A stretch of DNA of 33,830 nucleotides from Planctomicrobium piriforme (GCA_945860955.1 CAMATH010000095.1:1-33830); one strand, 5' to 3'. Counted from the first letter of the stretch, positions 8,910-18,188 are shown. Numbers and translations: made by a program. Notes: generated by a model not told the origin, from the sequence alone.

Positions 8910-9393
8910 GACAGCCCCCATACCCATTGATCACGCCCGACCCCTGGAGGCAAATGCCTTCAGCGGATGACACGACGGGTTCTCGCGCGGGACACGCGTC
9001 GGAATTCGCATACCTGTGTGTAACAGCCTCCAGTGCGTGGTTATGACGATGGAGGCACCCCTGGGGCAGTCTATCGGAGAAAGACGCAATGTAGCCCGCA
9101 CTCTCCGAGTGCGCGGCCCGCTGTGCGGAATCCGTCGCTCGACGCACTCCGGGCTGGCGCAACCTCACAAGCGAGCCGTCCGTCGCGAAATGAATGGGCC
9201 CCCGTCGGGGCTTCGCCTCTTCGCCGCGACTCTCGCCATTTCGCGTCGCCCCCCGTAGTGTGGGTTTTAACTCGCACGCGGCCCAACATGTTGACAGCGA
9301 TCCGTCGAGCGCATCCCACGGTTCGAAAGACAGAACGGTTAACAGGATGAAGGAATGGCGGGGACAAGGCCCCGCACTCCGGGGAATGACCGC
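8910..9393. other. Non-coding gap between convergent genes
   Basis: 484 bp between the stops of the SNF2 gene (+) and the PQQ-propeller gene (-). Short open frames exist on both strands but none resembles a protein. The only structure noted is a 9-bp inverted pair, CGCGAAATG at 9184-9192 and CATTTCGCG at 9237-9245, that could form a long hairpin. No T-run terminator, tRNA or mobile element is visible. Confidence 0.5.
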
Positions 9394-11085
9394 TCAGTCG
9401 GTCGGCAACTCTCGTTCGCCGGGGACCGCCACGACCGGAAGTTCAAAACAGGCCGCGTACTGGTCGTTTCTCACCAGCAGTCGATTCTTTGCCAGCGCCG
9501 GATGGTTCCAGGTCTTGCCCGGCAGCGCTTCCAGCCTACCCAGTTCCTTCAGTTCTGAGGACGACGCCTCGACGAGCACCACCTCTCCCGATTCGGCCTG
9601 GACCAGAATGAGATTGTCGATCCGCAGGAGCTGCCCATGTCCATACCGACCATTCCTCCAGAAGCGCTTGCCCGTTTTCAATTCCAGACACGCCAGTACA
9701 CCATCGTCCAGGCCGTAGACGAATTCTCCGCACACGACCATGTTCGAAAACTTCGATTTGAGCTGTTTGTTCCGCCATTGGGGTCGAACCGTTTTCGATT
9801 CGGTGGTGATTTCCGGAACCAAGAGTGCGATCCCCTGCCCGTAGCCCGTTGAAATCAGAATGCCGTCCAGTTCGCCTCCTCCAATCGCCTTGGGGACTTT
9901 CAGCGGCTGTGCGACGTTGACCATACTCTCGCCCTGGGTCACCCAGGGAAATTGCCACAACGTCTTTCCACTCTGCGGATCGTGTGCCGCCAGACCGGTC
10001 CCGTGAAAATTCAGAATCACCTGCACCCCATCGAGTTCCACCACCTGCAGGGATGAATATCCCGCAGGGAAATCATCGACGGCCCAGATCTCTTGACCAG
10101 TCACTTGATCGAATGCGACGACAGACCGACCGGGTCGGACGCCAGGCGCGACCACCACCAGATCACCAACAATGAGAGGCGAACCCGAAAGTCCCCAGCG
10201 GAGGTTATCGTGTTGCGGATCAGGAAGCAGAGAAGTACTCCAGGCCACTTTTCCCGTCGATCCCTCGAGGCAATTCAGCAGCCCAGTCGCCCCCAGAGAA
10301 TAGACCCTCCCCTGGTGAATTGTCGGCGTGGCGCGGGGACCGTCGCCATGGACTCCAACACCAGTAAACAACGCCTGATCGCCATGCACCCAGCACTCGT
10401 TTCCCGTGAGCAGTTCGTAACAGACAACGCACTCCTGATCGCCGCGCTGTTCTTGTGTCACCGCGTGATCCCCGACAATCGCACAGCCCGACCACGCCGC
10501 TCCGACCCGACGACGCCACAGTTCCTTGGGTGGTGTCGACTGCCAGTCGGAAGCCAGTCCCACGTTCAATACGATCCCGTCGCGGGTTGCCCCCAAAAAG
10601 CCCGGAAAATCGAACGGGGTTTCCTTCGTGAACACCACATGGAACGCTCGGGACTCGTCATTCCAGTCGACGGACGGGGGAGGAATTCGCTCCCGGCTGG
10701 CCGACGAAAATGGTGGCCAGACAAATGAGAATTTCGGAGTCAAATCACCGGCGAACCCCTCGAACTGCAATACTCCCGCCGCCCCGACCAGCACAGCGAG
10801 ACCGATCACCGCCAGTCCAAGCCTCGTCCGCCATGAGATGCGGGAAAACAGCAGGAACCATAAGAAGGCGATCGCGGCCGCCAGAAGGCCGGCGACCATC
10901 CACAACATCCAGCCCAATCCACTGACCAACCTCGCACGCAATTCCGGTTCCGTGGCCTGAAAGACCGCGACCAGCAGACCAAGTCCCATTCCGATGAAAA
11001 GTGCCTGGGCAATCATTCGCACCCGCCGCAGAGGTGCCCGAGACTTCACTCCATCCGGTTGAGTTGCGTCGGTTGAGCGCGACAT
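9394..11085 (-). CDS. Membrane-anchored PQQ-like beta-propeller protein
   Basis: 563 residues from ATG 11085 (MSRSTDA), 2 bp after the trmB stop; a start 14 codons earlier would overlap trmB. Three hydrophobic helices lie near the N-terminus (about 24-44, 56-79 and 86-106). A large extracytoplasmic region follows with repeated propeller blades: STGKVAWST, VTGQEIWAV, QSGKTLWQF and KTGKRFWRN are four evenly recurring G-x-x-x-W motifs typical of PQQ-like repeats. True PQQ quinoprotein catalytic residues are not evident, so it is probably a structural or binding propeller in the family annotated as PQQ-binding-like, not a dehydrogenase. Likely in the inner membrane facing the periplasm. It is the last gene of the HAD-fabZ-trmB-propeller run. 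Confidence 0.85.
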   Translation of the reverse strand: MSRSTDATQPDGVKSRAPLRRVRMIAQALFIGMGLGLLVAVFQATEPELRARLVSGLGWMLWMVAGLLAAAIAFLWFLLFSRISWRTRLGLAVIGLAVLVGAAGVLQFEGFAGDLTPKFSFVWPPFSSASRERIPPPSVDWNDESRAFHVVFTKETPFDFPGFLGATRDGIVLNVGLASDWQSTPPKELWRRRVGAAWSGCAIVGDHAVTQEQRGDQECVVCYELLTGNECWVHGDQALFTGVGVHGDGPRATPTIHQGRVYSLGATGLLNCLEGSTGKVAWSTSLLPDPQHDNLRWGLSGSPLIVGDLVVVAPGVRPGRSVVAFDQVTGQEIWAVDDFPAGYSSLQVVELDGVQVILNFHGTGLAAHDPQSGKTLWQFPWVTQGESMVNVAQPLKVPKAIGGGELDGILISTGYGQGIALLVPEITTESKTVRPQWRNKQLKSKFSNMVVCGEFVYGLDDGVLACLELKTGKRFWRNGRYGHGQLLRIDNLILVQAESGEVVLVEASSSELKELGRLEALPGKTWNHPALAKNRLLVRNDQYAACFELPVVAVPGERELPTD

Positions 11086-11087
11086 GA

Positions 11088-11855
11088 CTAGGTTGCCGAC
11101 ACAATGGATTCGCCGGTTCGTCGCCACAAACCCCGGTTAATCTTCAGGCCCGCCCGGCGTTTCTTCCGCTCAAAACTGGTGCGGTAGTCGAGGTCGCTGG
11201 TCGGTGCTTTCTCTGGCGGGTCGGGGAGCCGTTCGAAGTCGGTCCGCGTTCCCAAAAGTTTCACCATCATCTCGAAATACTCGGCCACATCGGTCCAGGC
11301 ATGCAGCAACCCCCCCGGCTCCAACACCCGCGCCACCTGATCGAGAAAGGCGTTCGTGAACAACCGCCGACGGTGATGACGGCGCTTCCACCATGGATCG
11401 GGGAAATAGATATGCACCCCGGCCAGCGAACCGGGAACGACGTACTCCGCCAGCACCAGCTTCCCGTCGGCTCCCAGCATGCGCGCATTGGGCATCTTGC
11501 GTTTCCGCAACCGCTCGGCGGCCCGCTTCCCCTCTTTGAAATCGCATTCGATGCCCACGAAGTTGCGTTCGGGCTGCGTCAGGCCGGCGTTCATCAGGAA
11601 CAGACCCCGACCGGAACCGACTTCCAGTTCGACCGGGTGGGCGTTGCCAAAGAACTGCTGCCAGTCGATCGGCGGGGCTGGGAGGTCGGCGAGCGTTTGA
11701 AACCACGGCCTCAGGGCGGCTTCGGAATCGGTTGGTTGAAACATCCGATGGCGCGAGATCGACCGGGCGACGTCAGCGGAGATGGCTGGCGGCTCGACGG
11801 TGTCTTCAACAATAATCCGCGCGGTCGGAATGAAGCCCGGCTTCGGAAGAGTCAT
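11088..11855 (-). CDS. trmB: tRNA (guanine-N7-)-methyltransferase
   Basis: 255 residues. The SAM-binding glycine motif ELEVGSGRG, the acidic FVGIECDFKEGKRA block and the TrmB hallmark YFPDPWWKRRHHRRR are all present, followed by FLDQVARVLEPGG and a closing TSFERKKRRAG, the usual C-terminal signature (T-x-F-E-x-K-x-x-x-x-G). TrmB methylates N7 of G46 in the tRNA variable loop using S-adenosylmethionine. About 45 extra residues precede the core compared with short TrmB proteins. The gene sits 11 bp downstream of the FabZ-like stop and its own stop nearly abuts the propeller gene, so it is likely co-transcribed. Cytoplasmic. Confidence 0.95.
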   Translation of the reverse strand: MTLPKPGFIPTARIIVEDTVEPPAISADVARSISRHRMFQPTDSEAALRPWFQTLADLPAPPIDWQQFFGNAHPVELEVGSGRGLFLMNAGLTQPERNFVGIECDFKEGKRAAERLRKRKMPNARMLGADGKLVLAEYVVPGSLAGVHIYFPDPWWKRRHHRRRLFTNAFLDQVARVLEPGGLLHAWTDVAEYFEMMVKLLGTRTDFERLPDPPEKAPTSDLDYRTSFERKKRRAGLKINRGLWRRTGESIVSAT

Positions 11856-11866
11856 ACCGGTCCCGC

Positions 11867-12364
11867 CTAGACGCCCTGGCTGCGGGAAATGGGGACGCCG
11901 ATCATGCTGCCGGTGAAGACAATGCGATCGTCGACAATTCCCTGAAAGTCAAACGTCGCCCGGCGGTTCGCCCGCAGTTCCTTCATCTTCGCCAGCAGAA
12001 TCAGCCGGCAGTTGGGGAAGACCGGACCGCGGAACCGGATTTCGTCCATTCCGCCAAACCCGACGAAATCCCCCCCCAGCAGCTTGTACTTCTGGGCGTA
12101 AAACCCCGCGAGCTGGGCCGCCGCCTCGCACATGATGACGCCAGGCATCAGGGGGAACCCGGGCATATGCCCCGGCACCCAGAATTCGTTTTCGGTGATG
12201 TCTTTGTAGCCAATGACCGCGTGGTTCACCGTATCGACCCAGACCACCGCGGTCAGATGTTCCATCTGGTTCCGTTGCGGGTTGATTCGGCGGATCGCTT
12301 CGATGTCGTACACCGGGCGGCTGAAGTCGACATGCGAGTAATCGAGTAGTGCGGGAGGGGGCAT
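11867..12364 (-). CDS. FabZ-like 3-hydroxyacyl-ACP dehydratase (hotdog fold)
   Basis: 165 residues from ATG 12364 (MPPPALLDY). An in-frame TTG at 12421 would add 19 residues that look non-conserved. The hotdog active-site block is clear: PGHMPGFPLMPGVIMCEAAAQ-like, with catalytic His about 66 and Glu about 80, matching FabZ/FabA-type dehydratases that convert 3-hydroxyacyl-ACP to trans-2-enoyl-ACP. The following GMDEIRFRGPVFPN strand matches the family's second half. Planctomycetes carry several FabZ-like paralogues, and no other fatty-acid gene is adjacent, so whether this is the housekeeping enzyme or a paralogue is open. Operonic with the HAD gene upstream and trmB downstream. Confidence 0.88.
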   Translation of the reverse strand: MPPPALLDYSHVDFSRPVYDIEAIRRINPQRNQMEHLTAVVWVDTVNHAVIGYKDITENEFWVPGHMPGFPLMPGVIMCEAAAQLAGFYAQKYKLLGGDFVGFGGMDEIRFRGPVFPNCRLILLAKMKELRANRRATFDFQGIVDDRIVFTGSMIGVPISRSQGV

Positions 12365-12463
12365 GGGTGGGCGAGGCGAAATCAGCCGGTGGAAACAGTC
12401 GCGAGGAACATCTTGGTACAACCCGACGCCCGGGGCGTCGGTCGACCGGAAGGGGCCAGATTG

Positions 12464-13420
12464 CTAGCCGAGACCCGCTATTTGACGGATCTGCGCCAAG
12501 TCGGTCAAGATGCGATCCGGTTTCAGCTCGGGATCGCGCACCTGCGCACCGGTCGCCCGCAGGCTGTTTTTGTCGCCGGCGTACAATGCGGTTCGCAATC
12601 CGAGCTGTTTCGCAGGTGCCAGATCCTCGGCTAGACGCGACGAAACGTACAAAATCTCGCCCGGGCCGACGCCAAATTCGCGCAAGACTTCCAGGCACGG
12701 TTGAAACAGCCGTTCTGACGGAGGCTGGACCCCCAGCTCGTAGGAGAGCGATACGCAACCCGACGTGATACTGCGCGAGAGCAACGTCGACCGCCCCGGA
12801 TCCAGCACACGCGACGCCTGCGTCAGGGTGAAGCATTGCCCCTCACTGACAATTCCCTGAAGCAGCCCCGCTTCGTTGCTTTCGTGCAGCGCTTCGCGGG
12901 CGTGAGGAGTGGCGGCGACGCCCTGCAGGGCGGAATGGTAGAAGAACGCGATCTTGGCGGCGTAGTCGTCGAGTCCGCCATAGATCGATTGATCCCAACT
13001 GTGTTTCTTCTCGAGCAGCCGCTCGACCAGTTTCTTCCAGACGGCGGCGGAATCGACTTCGGGGTGTTCCCCTTTGCGGACTTTCGCGGTCAGACGAAAG
13101 TCTTCCACCAGCGGTTTGTATTGCTGGAACATCAGCTCCCACGGAGCGCCCGGCTTGCGGTACATGCTGTTCCACATGTTGAATTCCTGGACCGTCTTCT
13201 CCAGGGCGACCTCCATCCGCAGAGGATCGTCCACCAGGTGGAGCAACTGGCCGTCGGAAATCGTGAGGAGGGTGCCGTACACATTCCATAAGACCGCCCG
13301 CACCTCGGGAAGAGGCTTGAGATACGCGGTCGCTTTGGGGGGGACGGGCGCGGGGGGCGTGGGCCAGATCAGTTCGCGTTCGTCCAGCCAGGCGGCATAT
13401 TCTGCGAGGGTTTTTCCCAT
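12464..13420 (-). CDS. HAD-superfamily protein with degenerate catalytic motifs
   Basis: 318 residues. The fold is recognisable as haloacid dehalogenase-like: motif I region AVLWNVYGTLL, a helical cap (about 60-185), motif II LQGIVSEGQ, and the motif IV region ILYVSSRLAEDLAPAKQLGLRTALY. The motif I nucleophile position is Asn46 (normally Asp) and the second motif I Asp is Tyr48. In motif IV the first acidic position is Ser261, though Asp266 is kept. A phosphatase of this superfamily needs the motif I Asp, so this is probably a pseudoenzyme or binding protein unless the deviation is a sequencing error. First gene of the HAD-fabZ-trmB-propeller run. The 35-residue Pro-rich N-terminus is unusual. 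Confidence 0.78.
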   Translation of the reverse strand: MGKTLAEYAAWLDERELIWPTPPAPVPPKATAYLKPLPEVRAVLWNVYGTLLTISDGQLLHLVDDPLRMEVALEKTVQEFNMWNSMYRKPGAPWELMFQQYKPLVEDFRLTAKVRKGEHPEVDSAAVWKKLVERLLEKKHSWDQSIYGGLDDYAAKIAFFYHSALQGVAATPHAREALHESNEAGLLQGIVSEGQCFTLTQASRVLDPGRSTLLSRSITSGCVSLSYELGVQPPSERLFQPCLEVLREFGVGPGEILYVSSRLAEDLAPAKQLGLRTALYAGDKNSLRATGAQVRDPELKPDRILTDLAQIRQIAGLG

Positions 13421-13571
13421 GAGGACAGTATCGCGCGGAGGGTGTCACTGTGGCAAGTGTCACCCTCTATCACGGCGGACGGAAGCGACAACCGTTGTTC
13501 CCAGCGCGCCGGGCGAGTCGGCCGTGCGAACGACAAACGGGCACGATGGCAATTGCGACGCTTTGGGATCC

Positions 13572-13602
13572 AAGCTGGGGGGGACTCTGTCCCCCCCAGC
13601 TT
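13572..13602. repeat. Perfect 14-bp hairpin with 3-nt loop
   Basis: AAGCTGGGGGGGAC at 13572-13585 pairs without mismatch with 13589-13602 around a TCT loop. It is very GC-rich but has no T-run on either side, so it is not a classic intrinsic terminator. It could still end transcription, or be a small palindromic repeat unit. Confidence 0.7.
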
Positions 13603-13697
13603 CCGCCCAACCGGGTGATCACTTGCATGGACGGGGACTCAGGATCCGCGAAGAAATAATATGAGCAATTTGAGACAGTGTCACCCTAACGGAGCGC

Positions 13698-13968
13698 GAC
13701 AAGCCAGCCCAGCGGCTGTGTTCTTTTTCAAGGGCATGGTGTGCAAAATCGGGGTTGGGTTGGAAAAAGTCGGCACGGCGAATGCCGACCTGCAAAGTGG
13801 GTGCCTGTGGCGAGTGAAGGTAGGTTTTCAAGGGATGGCCAAAGCGTTCCATGAATTCAGGGCCGTCCTCTGTACGGAGACGGACAATAGTCCGTAAGTT
13901 CGCGAAGCGAACCCAGGGCGGCGCTTCCCGCCCTTTGGGCGTGGCGCTCTGCCCGGGGCTGGCTTGTC
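13698..13968. repeat. 13-bp inverted repeat pair enclosing 245 bp
   Basis: GACAAGCCAGCCC at 13698-13710 is repeated in reverse complement at 13956-13968. The enclosed DNA has no recognisable gene. No flanking target duplication is obvious. It may be a small non-autonomous element or a coincidence in GC-rich DNA. Confidence 0.35.
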
Positions 13969-14064
13969 TGGCGTTTTCAGGACAAATCGCGTCGGCGCAC
14001 TGAATCCTGTAATCGCTGGAAGTTGATTAAGTTGTACATTCGCGAACCCTTAGCTGTCGTTCCG

Positions 14065-17000
14065 CTACCAGGCGATCTCCTGGACAATCTCAGCCGTCCC
14101 GTCCTTGAGTACCACGGGCAATATCAGCTCCTGCTTGCCGGCCGATTCCCGAAGGATGGGCTGGCCCGTAACGCGAATGCGGTACACGTCGTTGACCAGA
14201 TACTCGCCGGTCGGCGAGAGTTCGATCTTGCCCACAGCGGCCCGGAACCACACTTTGCCATTCTTGCTTTCGGACTTGAGCGTGAGCCGGCGTTTGATCG
14301 CGGCATCACGTCCCCCGGCGACTGGCTCCGGAAAGTCCTCGACCTTCACGATTTCATTCGCATAGTGAAAGTGGGGCCGGCCCGCGGCGTCGAGCTGATA
14401 ACTCTTGAACCGCCATCCCAACTCCCGCGGCGACGAGGTGGGCCACGCTTCCTTCTCATCTCGCAACAGCGCAATCGGGACGGTTTCTTCCAGGCGGATC
14501 ACATGATCGCCCAGCGGTCCCTGGAATCCCGGACCGCGACCTTCCCAGTGCTTCCCGGCGTCAATGAAGCGTCCATGCCACAACAGGGTCAGGCAAACCT
14601 TGTTCGCATCCCAGGCGACATTCACCTTCTCCGGGTAGCCGACGCCAATTCCGCGCGGCGAAAGTCCCTCAATGAAGTTGCGATACAGGACCGGTCGTCC
14701 ATCCGGCCTGAGTTCGATGACGTTGCCGATCAACCCTTCTGGAAGCCCGGCACGATCACCATCCTTCAAATACGACCAGATCGCCGCGAGCTGCTTGGAA
14801 GGCGCTCCGTCATACACGTCGCGAATTGTCGCCTTGCCGTCCGGAAATCCGGTCGGCATGCGGGTTCCCGGGCGATACGCGGGGGGATCGACCATGTAGC
14901 GATGGAACCAGTCCTCGCGCACCCGGCGGGTCATGGTCTGGAGTTCAATCGCCCGGATCCCCGGAGTTTGATGCGGACCAAACGTGTGGCATTTGATGCA
15001 GCCGAGCGCCTTGTCCCCCACCAGATGCCGGCCGACCGCTTTCGCCCGGATTTCGGGTTCGGGAAGCGGGACAGCGGGGGACGCGGGTTTGCGGTCCTGG
15101 CGAATGAACACGTCGGCGAGCTGCGAGACCGCTTCGACACCAAATCGCGGCATGCGGGTCAACATGTAGGGCCGGTCCTTCGCCCCTTCATTGAGAACGT
15201 GCCGAAGCCAGTCGTCGTTCAGTTTGTCTCCCACTCCATCCAGAGGGGGAGGAACGCGTCCTTCGTCACCCATTTCCTGAATCGAGGTGCGAAACAGCGG
15301 GTTGTGAGCCCGATCGGGGCCACCCACACCGCCACGCGCGTGACAGGCGTAACAGTTGAAGGCCAGCATCGCGCGCTCGATTTTGGGATCGAACGCGTCG
15401 GGCTTGGGAACGGTGGCCGCCATGGGGACGGGTGCGATTGCGTCCGCCAGGGCGGCGGAGATCGCCGACCGTTGCGTCAGATTCAGGTCATAGGTCGGGA
15501 CGGGGGACTTGCTTTTGGTTCCGTTCACAGAGACCGCCGCCAGACACCCCTGATCACTGCGGGCCTTGTCGAGCGCCGGTCCCTTCACCACCGGTTCCAG
15601 GGCTTTCCCGTCGAGCTTCAGTTGGTGACAGTTCGCGCACCCGACCGACTGGAACAGCTCGCGTCCCTTCGCGACGAGAGCGGGCTGCAATTTGAATTCC
15701 TTCGACTCTTCGTCGGCGGACTTGGGAGGTGGCCCCTGTTCCGTCAAGAAGATCAACCGGTTGGCGTCTTGCCGGGCGAGCCCGGGGCCTTCGAATTCCA
15801 AGGTCAACGACGCTTCGCCCCCGACCTGGGAAAAGTCCACGCGCAGTTTGTGCATCCCGACATCGAGCTTCTTCTTACCCGAGTGGACGGTGTGCGGATG
15901 GATGCCATCCGAGTCGGCGACTTTCACACCGTCGATGAAGAGCAGACTGCCATCGTCGGAACCGAGATGAAAAGTGTACTCGCCAGCTTTTTCGATCTTC
16001 AGAAATCCCTCGAATCGCAAACCGAAGTTGTTGCCCCGCCCCGCCAGCCCCATATCAAACCCGGCGCTCTGGCCGCTTTTGACCGGCTTGATTTCTGAAA
16101 AATCGGGAACCTTGTCCCAGCTTCCATGGTAGGCGGTGAATCGCAGGTTGGGATTCTTGGGCTGCACCTCGATCGGTCCCACCAGGTAGTTCGCCAGGTC
16201 GGTTGCCTCCTGCGGATTTTGAACCAATCGCGGCATCCGGCCCGCGGGACGCGCATGCTGAGGGTTCTCAAGGAACGTGGCGAGGCTGGTGATGCTGTAC
16301 TTTTTGTCGAGTTCACCCAGCGGAATGGAAGATTTATCGGGTACCGTCTCGCCGACTCGCGGCGCATGGCAGGCGACACAGCCAATCTGGTGAAACAGAT
16401 TCTTGCCACGCTCGGCGGACTGTGGGTCGGAACCGCGCTGTGCCAATGTTCCCGTGGAGGCGAGGAAATGCGCCAAGGCGAGCGCCGTCGTTTGGCGTTC
16501 CGCTTCCGGCAGACTGCGTAACAGATCGGGCATCGCGGTTCCGGGCTTCGTCGCGTGCGGGTCGGTCAGATAGCTCACCAGCCATTCCGGATGCACCCGC
16601 TGTCCCACTTCGTCGAGAATCGGGGCGGGGCGGGCAACGCCGGTCAGCTTGGGGGTCGGTTCATGACAGGCCGCACAATTCAATTCCGAGATCAACAGCC
16701 GGCCGCCGGCGACGTTGTCACTGGCTGTCGCCGCGAAAAACCGTTCGAACTGGGGAATCGCCGGCCGACGGGCCTCTTTCTCCGCGTCCCGCGGGAGAAC
16801 CCAGATGTTGCGATAGCGGACTGGGTTGCCGTGATCTTGAAGATAGATCGGCCCCGGTTCAGACGATTCCTGGTTGGGGGCAGCGGTGGTGATTCGCGGG
16901 AGTTCGACATCTTCGTGAATCAGAACACCGTTGTGGCGAACGGTCACACGTGCGTTGGCGGTTTTCTTGCCGGCGGCATCGTAACGGGCGGCCGTGAACT

Positions 17001-17703
17001 CGGCGTCATACGTCTGCCACACCAGTGGTGGCAGGCACATGTTGACGTCGGGATTCTTGATCGAATAGATACCGCCACACTCGTTGTCCTTGCCTTCCAG
17101 CCCGAACGAGTCGAGAACCTGCGTTTCGAACCGCCCCTGGTAGTACAGCCCGCTGTTGCCGCGCCCCTGACCGCGTGCCAACGGCATAAACGGCAGGCGA
17201 AACTCCAGATGGATCGTGAAATCGCGGAAGTTGTCGGTGCTGGTTGCCCCCTGGTTCAATAACCCATCACCCAGTTTCGCCCCTTCCCGCCAATGCTGTT
17301 TGAAGGTCGCCTCGGTTCCGTCGAAGAGAACGACGGCCCCCTGCGGCGGCTTCGCCCCCAGCGTCGGACTTTTACGGTCGACCTTTTTCAATTCGAGGTC
17401 GGCGATCTGTTTACGAACCTCGGCGGCATCTTCCTCGGCGTCCTGCTTCTGGGTTCCGTTCCAGCCCGCTCCGGGAAGTCCACCGCGATATGCGACCACC
17501 AGGAATTTTCCATTCCCCTGGGCGACCACCTGCAACGCCACTTCCTTCCCGGCGTATTCCCCTTGCAGGGCGAAGTCGGGATCGGCCGCTGCGGTCTCGG
17601 GTGTGGTGAACCCCTGCTGGGCATTCTCGGCGGCGAAAGCGACGAACCCGGCGGTCAACCCGACCAGCGACAAACCGGCGAAAACTGCGAAACGACGAAA
17701 CAT
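14065..17703 (-). CDS. Secreted DUF1080 / PA14 / penta-haem cytochrome c fusion protein
   Basis: 1212 residues from ATG 17703 (MFRRFAVF), which gives a proper signal peptide ending near AFAAEN; the frame is open 16 codons further but that would bury the signal. Order: a DUF1080 (3-keto-disaccharide hydrolase-like, concanavalin-type) domain at about 110-325 with VVLFDGTEA and RGNSGLYYQGRFETQVLDSFG-like blocks; cytochrome c modules with CAACH at 343 and CVACH at 442; a PA14 carbohydrate-binding-type domain at about 518-645 (FHLGSDDGSLLFIDG); then CANCH at 689, CYACH at 784 and CIKCH at 902; and a C-terminal beta-rich region. Five CxxCH sites would bind five c-type haems in the periplasm. Such mosaics are typical of planctomycetes and probably couple sugar binding or cleavage to electron transfer. 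It stands alone, with long non-coding flanks. Confidence 0.9.
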   Translation of the reverse strand: MFRRFAVFAGLSLVGLTAGFVAFAAENAQQGFTTPETAAADPDFALQGEYAGKEVALQVVAQGNGKFLVVAYRGGLPGAGWNGTQKQDAEEDAAEVRKQIADLELKKVDRKSPTLGAKPPQGAVVLFDGTEATFKQHWREGAKLGDGLLNQGATSTDNFRDFTIHLEFRLPFMPLARGQGRGNSGLYYQGRFETQVLDSFGLEGKDNECGGIYSIKNPDVNMCLPPLVWQTYDAEFTAARYDAAGKKTANARVTVRHNGVLIHEDVELPRITTAAPNQESSEPGPIYLQDHGNPVRYRNIWVLPRDAEKEARRPAIPQFERFFAATASDNVAGGRLLISELNCAACHEPTPKLTGVARPAPILDEVGQRVHPEWLVSYLTDPHATKPGTAMPDLLRSLPEAERQTTALALAHFLASTGTLAQRGSDPQSAERGKNLFHQIGCVACHAPRVGETVPDKSSIPLGELDKKYSITSLATFLENPQHARPAGRMPRLVQNPQEATDLANYLVGPIEVQPKNPNLRFTAYHGSWDKVPDFSEIKPVKSGQSAGFDMGLAGRGNNFGLRFEGFLKIEKAGEYTFHLGSDDGSLLFIDGVKVADSDGIHPHTVHSGKKKLDVGMHKLRVDFSQVGGEASLTLEFEGPGLARQDANRLIFLTEQGPPPKSADEESKEFKLQPALVAKGRELFQSVGCANCHQLKLDGKALEPVVKGPALDKARSDQGCLAAVSVNGTKSKSPVPTYDLNLTQRSAISAALADAIAPVPMAATVPKPDAFDPKIERAMLAFNCYACHARGGVGGPDRAHNPLFRTSIQEMGDEGRVPPPLDGVGDKLNDDWLRHVLNEGAKDRPYMLTRMPRFGVEAVSQLADVFIRQDRKPASPAVPLPEPEIRAKAVGRHLVGDKALGCIKCHTFGPHQTPGIRAIELQTMTRRVREDWFHRYMVDPPAYRPGTRMPTGFPDGKATIRDVYDGAPSKQLAAIWSYLKDGDRAGLPEGLIGNVIELRPDGRPVLYRNFIEGLSPRGIGVGYPEKVNVAWDANKVCLTLLWHGRFIDAGKHWEGRGPGFQGPLGDHVIRLEETVPIALLRDEKEAWPTSSPRELGWRFKSYQLDAAGRPHFHYANEIVKVEDFPEPVAGGRDAAIKRRLTLKSESKNGKVWFRAAVGKIELSPTGEYLVNDVYRIRVTGQPILRESAGKQELILPVVLKDGTAEIVQEIAW

Positions 17704-18188
17704 GCGCGCTCCTGCAAGTGCGGCACGAACACAAAGGGTTACAGGCCACAACCCGTCGCGGCGGCGTCAGCCACCGGGAACGAGTCGAAGCCAGACGAAT
17801 CCAACCGGCTGATTATGGGAATCGTGCCGGCATTCGACAAGAATCGGGACGGAATTCGACACCTCCCTCCCGGCCATCGTCAGCCCGCCGGTCGGCGAAC
17901 GGCCTGGCGTCAGCCGGCTGGTCGATCGAAAGAGTTCCCAATGACTCTGGAATCAACGCGAGATTTGAATCTGGTTCTGAAGATGTCGTTTCTATGTGAC
18001 CTATCGCATTCGATGACGGTGATTGAGATCTCAGTTGAACCTAAACCAATTTTCAGTGTCGGTATTGAATCACGTCGTGCAGAAATCCACAATCAGTAGT
18101 CGCAGTGCCGAGAGCGCCGGAGCTCTTCGTGCTTCAGATTTCGTCATGGATTCGTCATTCAGACTTCGCCATTTCCCCGGAGGTTTCG
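17704..18188. other. Divergent non-coding region
   Basis: 485 bp between the divergent starts of the DUF1080 gene (-) and the 245-residue protein gene (+), so it should hold both promoters. I see no confident -35/-10 pair. A direct near-repeat of TTCGTCAT/TTCAGA(T/C)TTCG words lies at about 18130-18170. No gene, RNA or insertion sequence is recognised. Confidence 0.45.
18179..18183 (+). promoter_or_regulatory. Shine-Dalgarno site GGAGG fixing the start at 18189
   Basis: GGAGG ends 5 nt before ATG 18189. Most genes in this window lack a clear ribosome-binding site, so this one is notable. It decides against the in-frame start at 18105. Confidence 0.75.

Larger units (their letters stand above)
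13421..14064. other. Repeat-rich non-coding region
   Basis: 644 bp without a credible gene. It holds an imperfect palindrome at 13437-13466 (GAGGGTGTCACT against AGTGTCACCCTC), a 15-mer GAGTCGGCCGTGCGA at 13515-13529 that recurs elsewhere in the window, a very strong hairpin at 13572-13602, and a 13-bp inverted pair (13698-13710 with 13956-13968). Short frames such as 13619-13852 (-) show no protein-like features. The region may be an accumulation site for small repeats. Confidence 0.55.

Noticed and set aside
9071-9367. Possible 98-codon minus-strand gene in the 8.9-9.4 kb gap
   Set aside because: The translation is rich in Arg, Ala and Gly as expected from random GC-rich DNA, shows no domain and has no ribosome-binding site.
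13619-13852. Possible 77-codon minus-strand gene
   Set aside because: It overlaps an arm of an inverted repeat, has no recognisable motif and no start signal.
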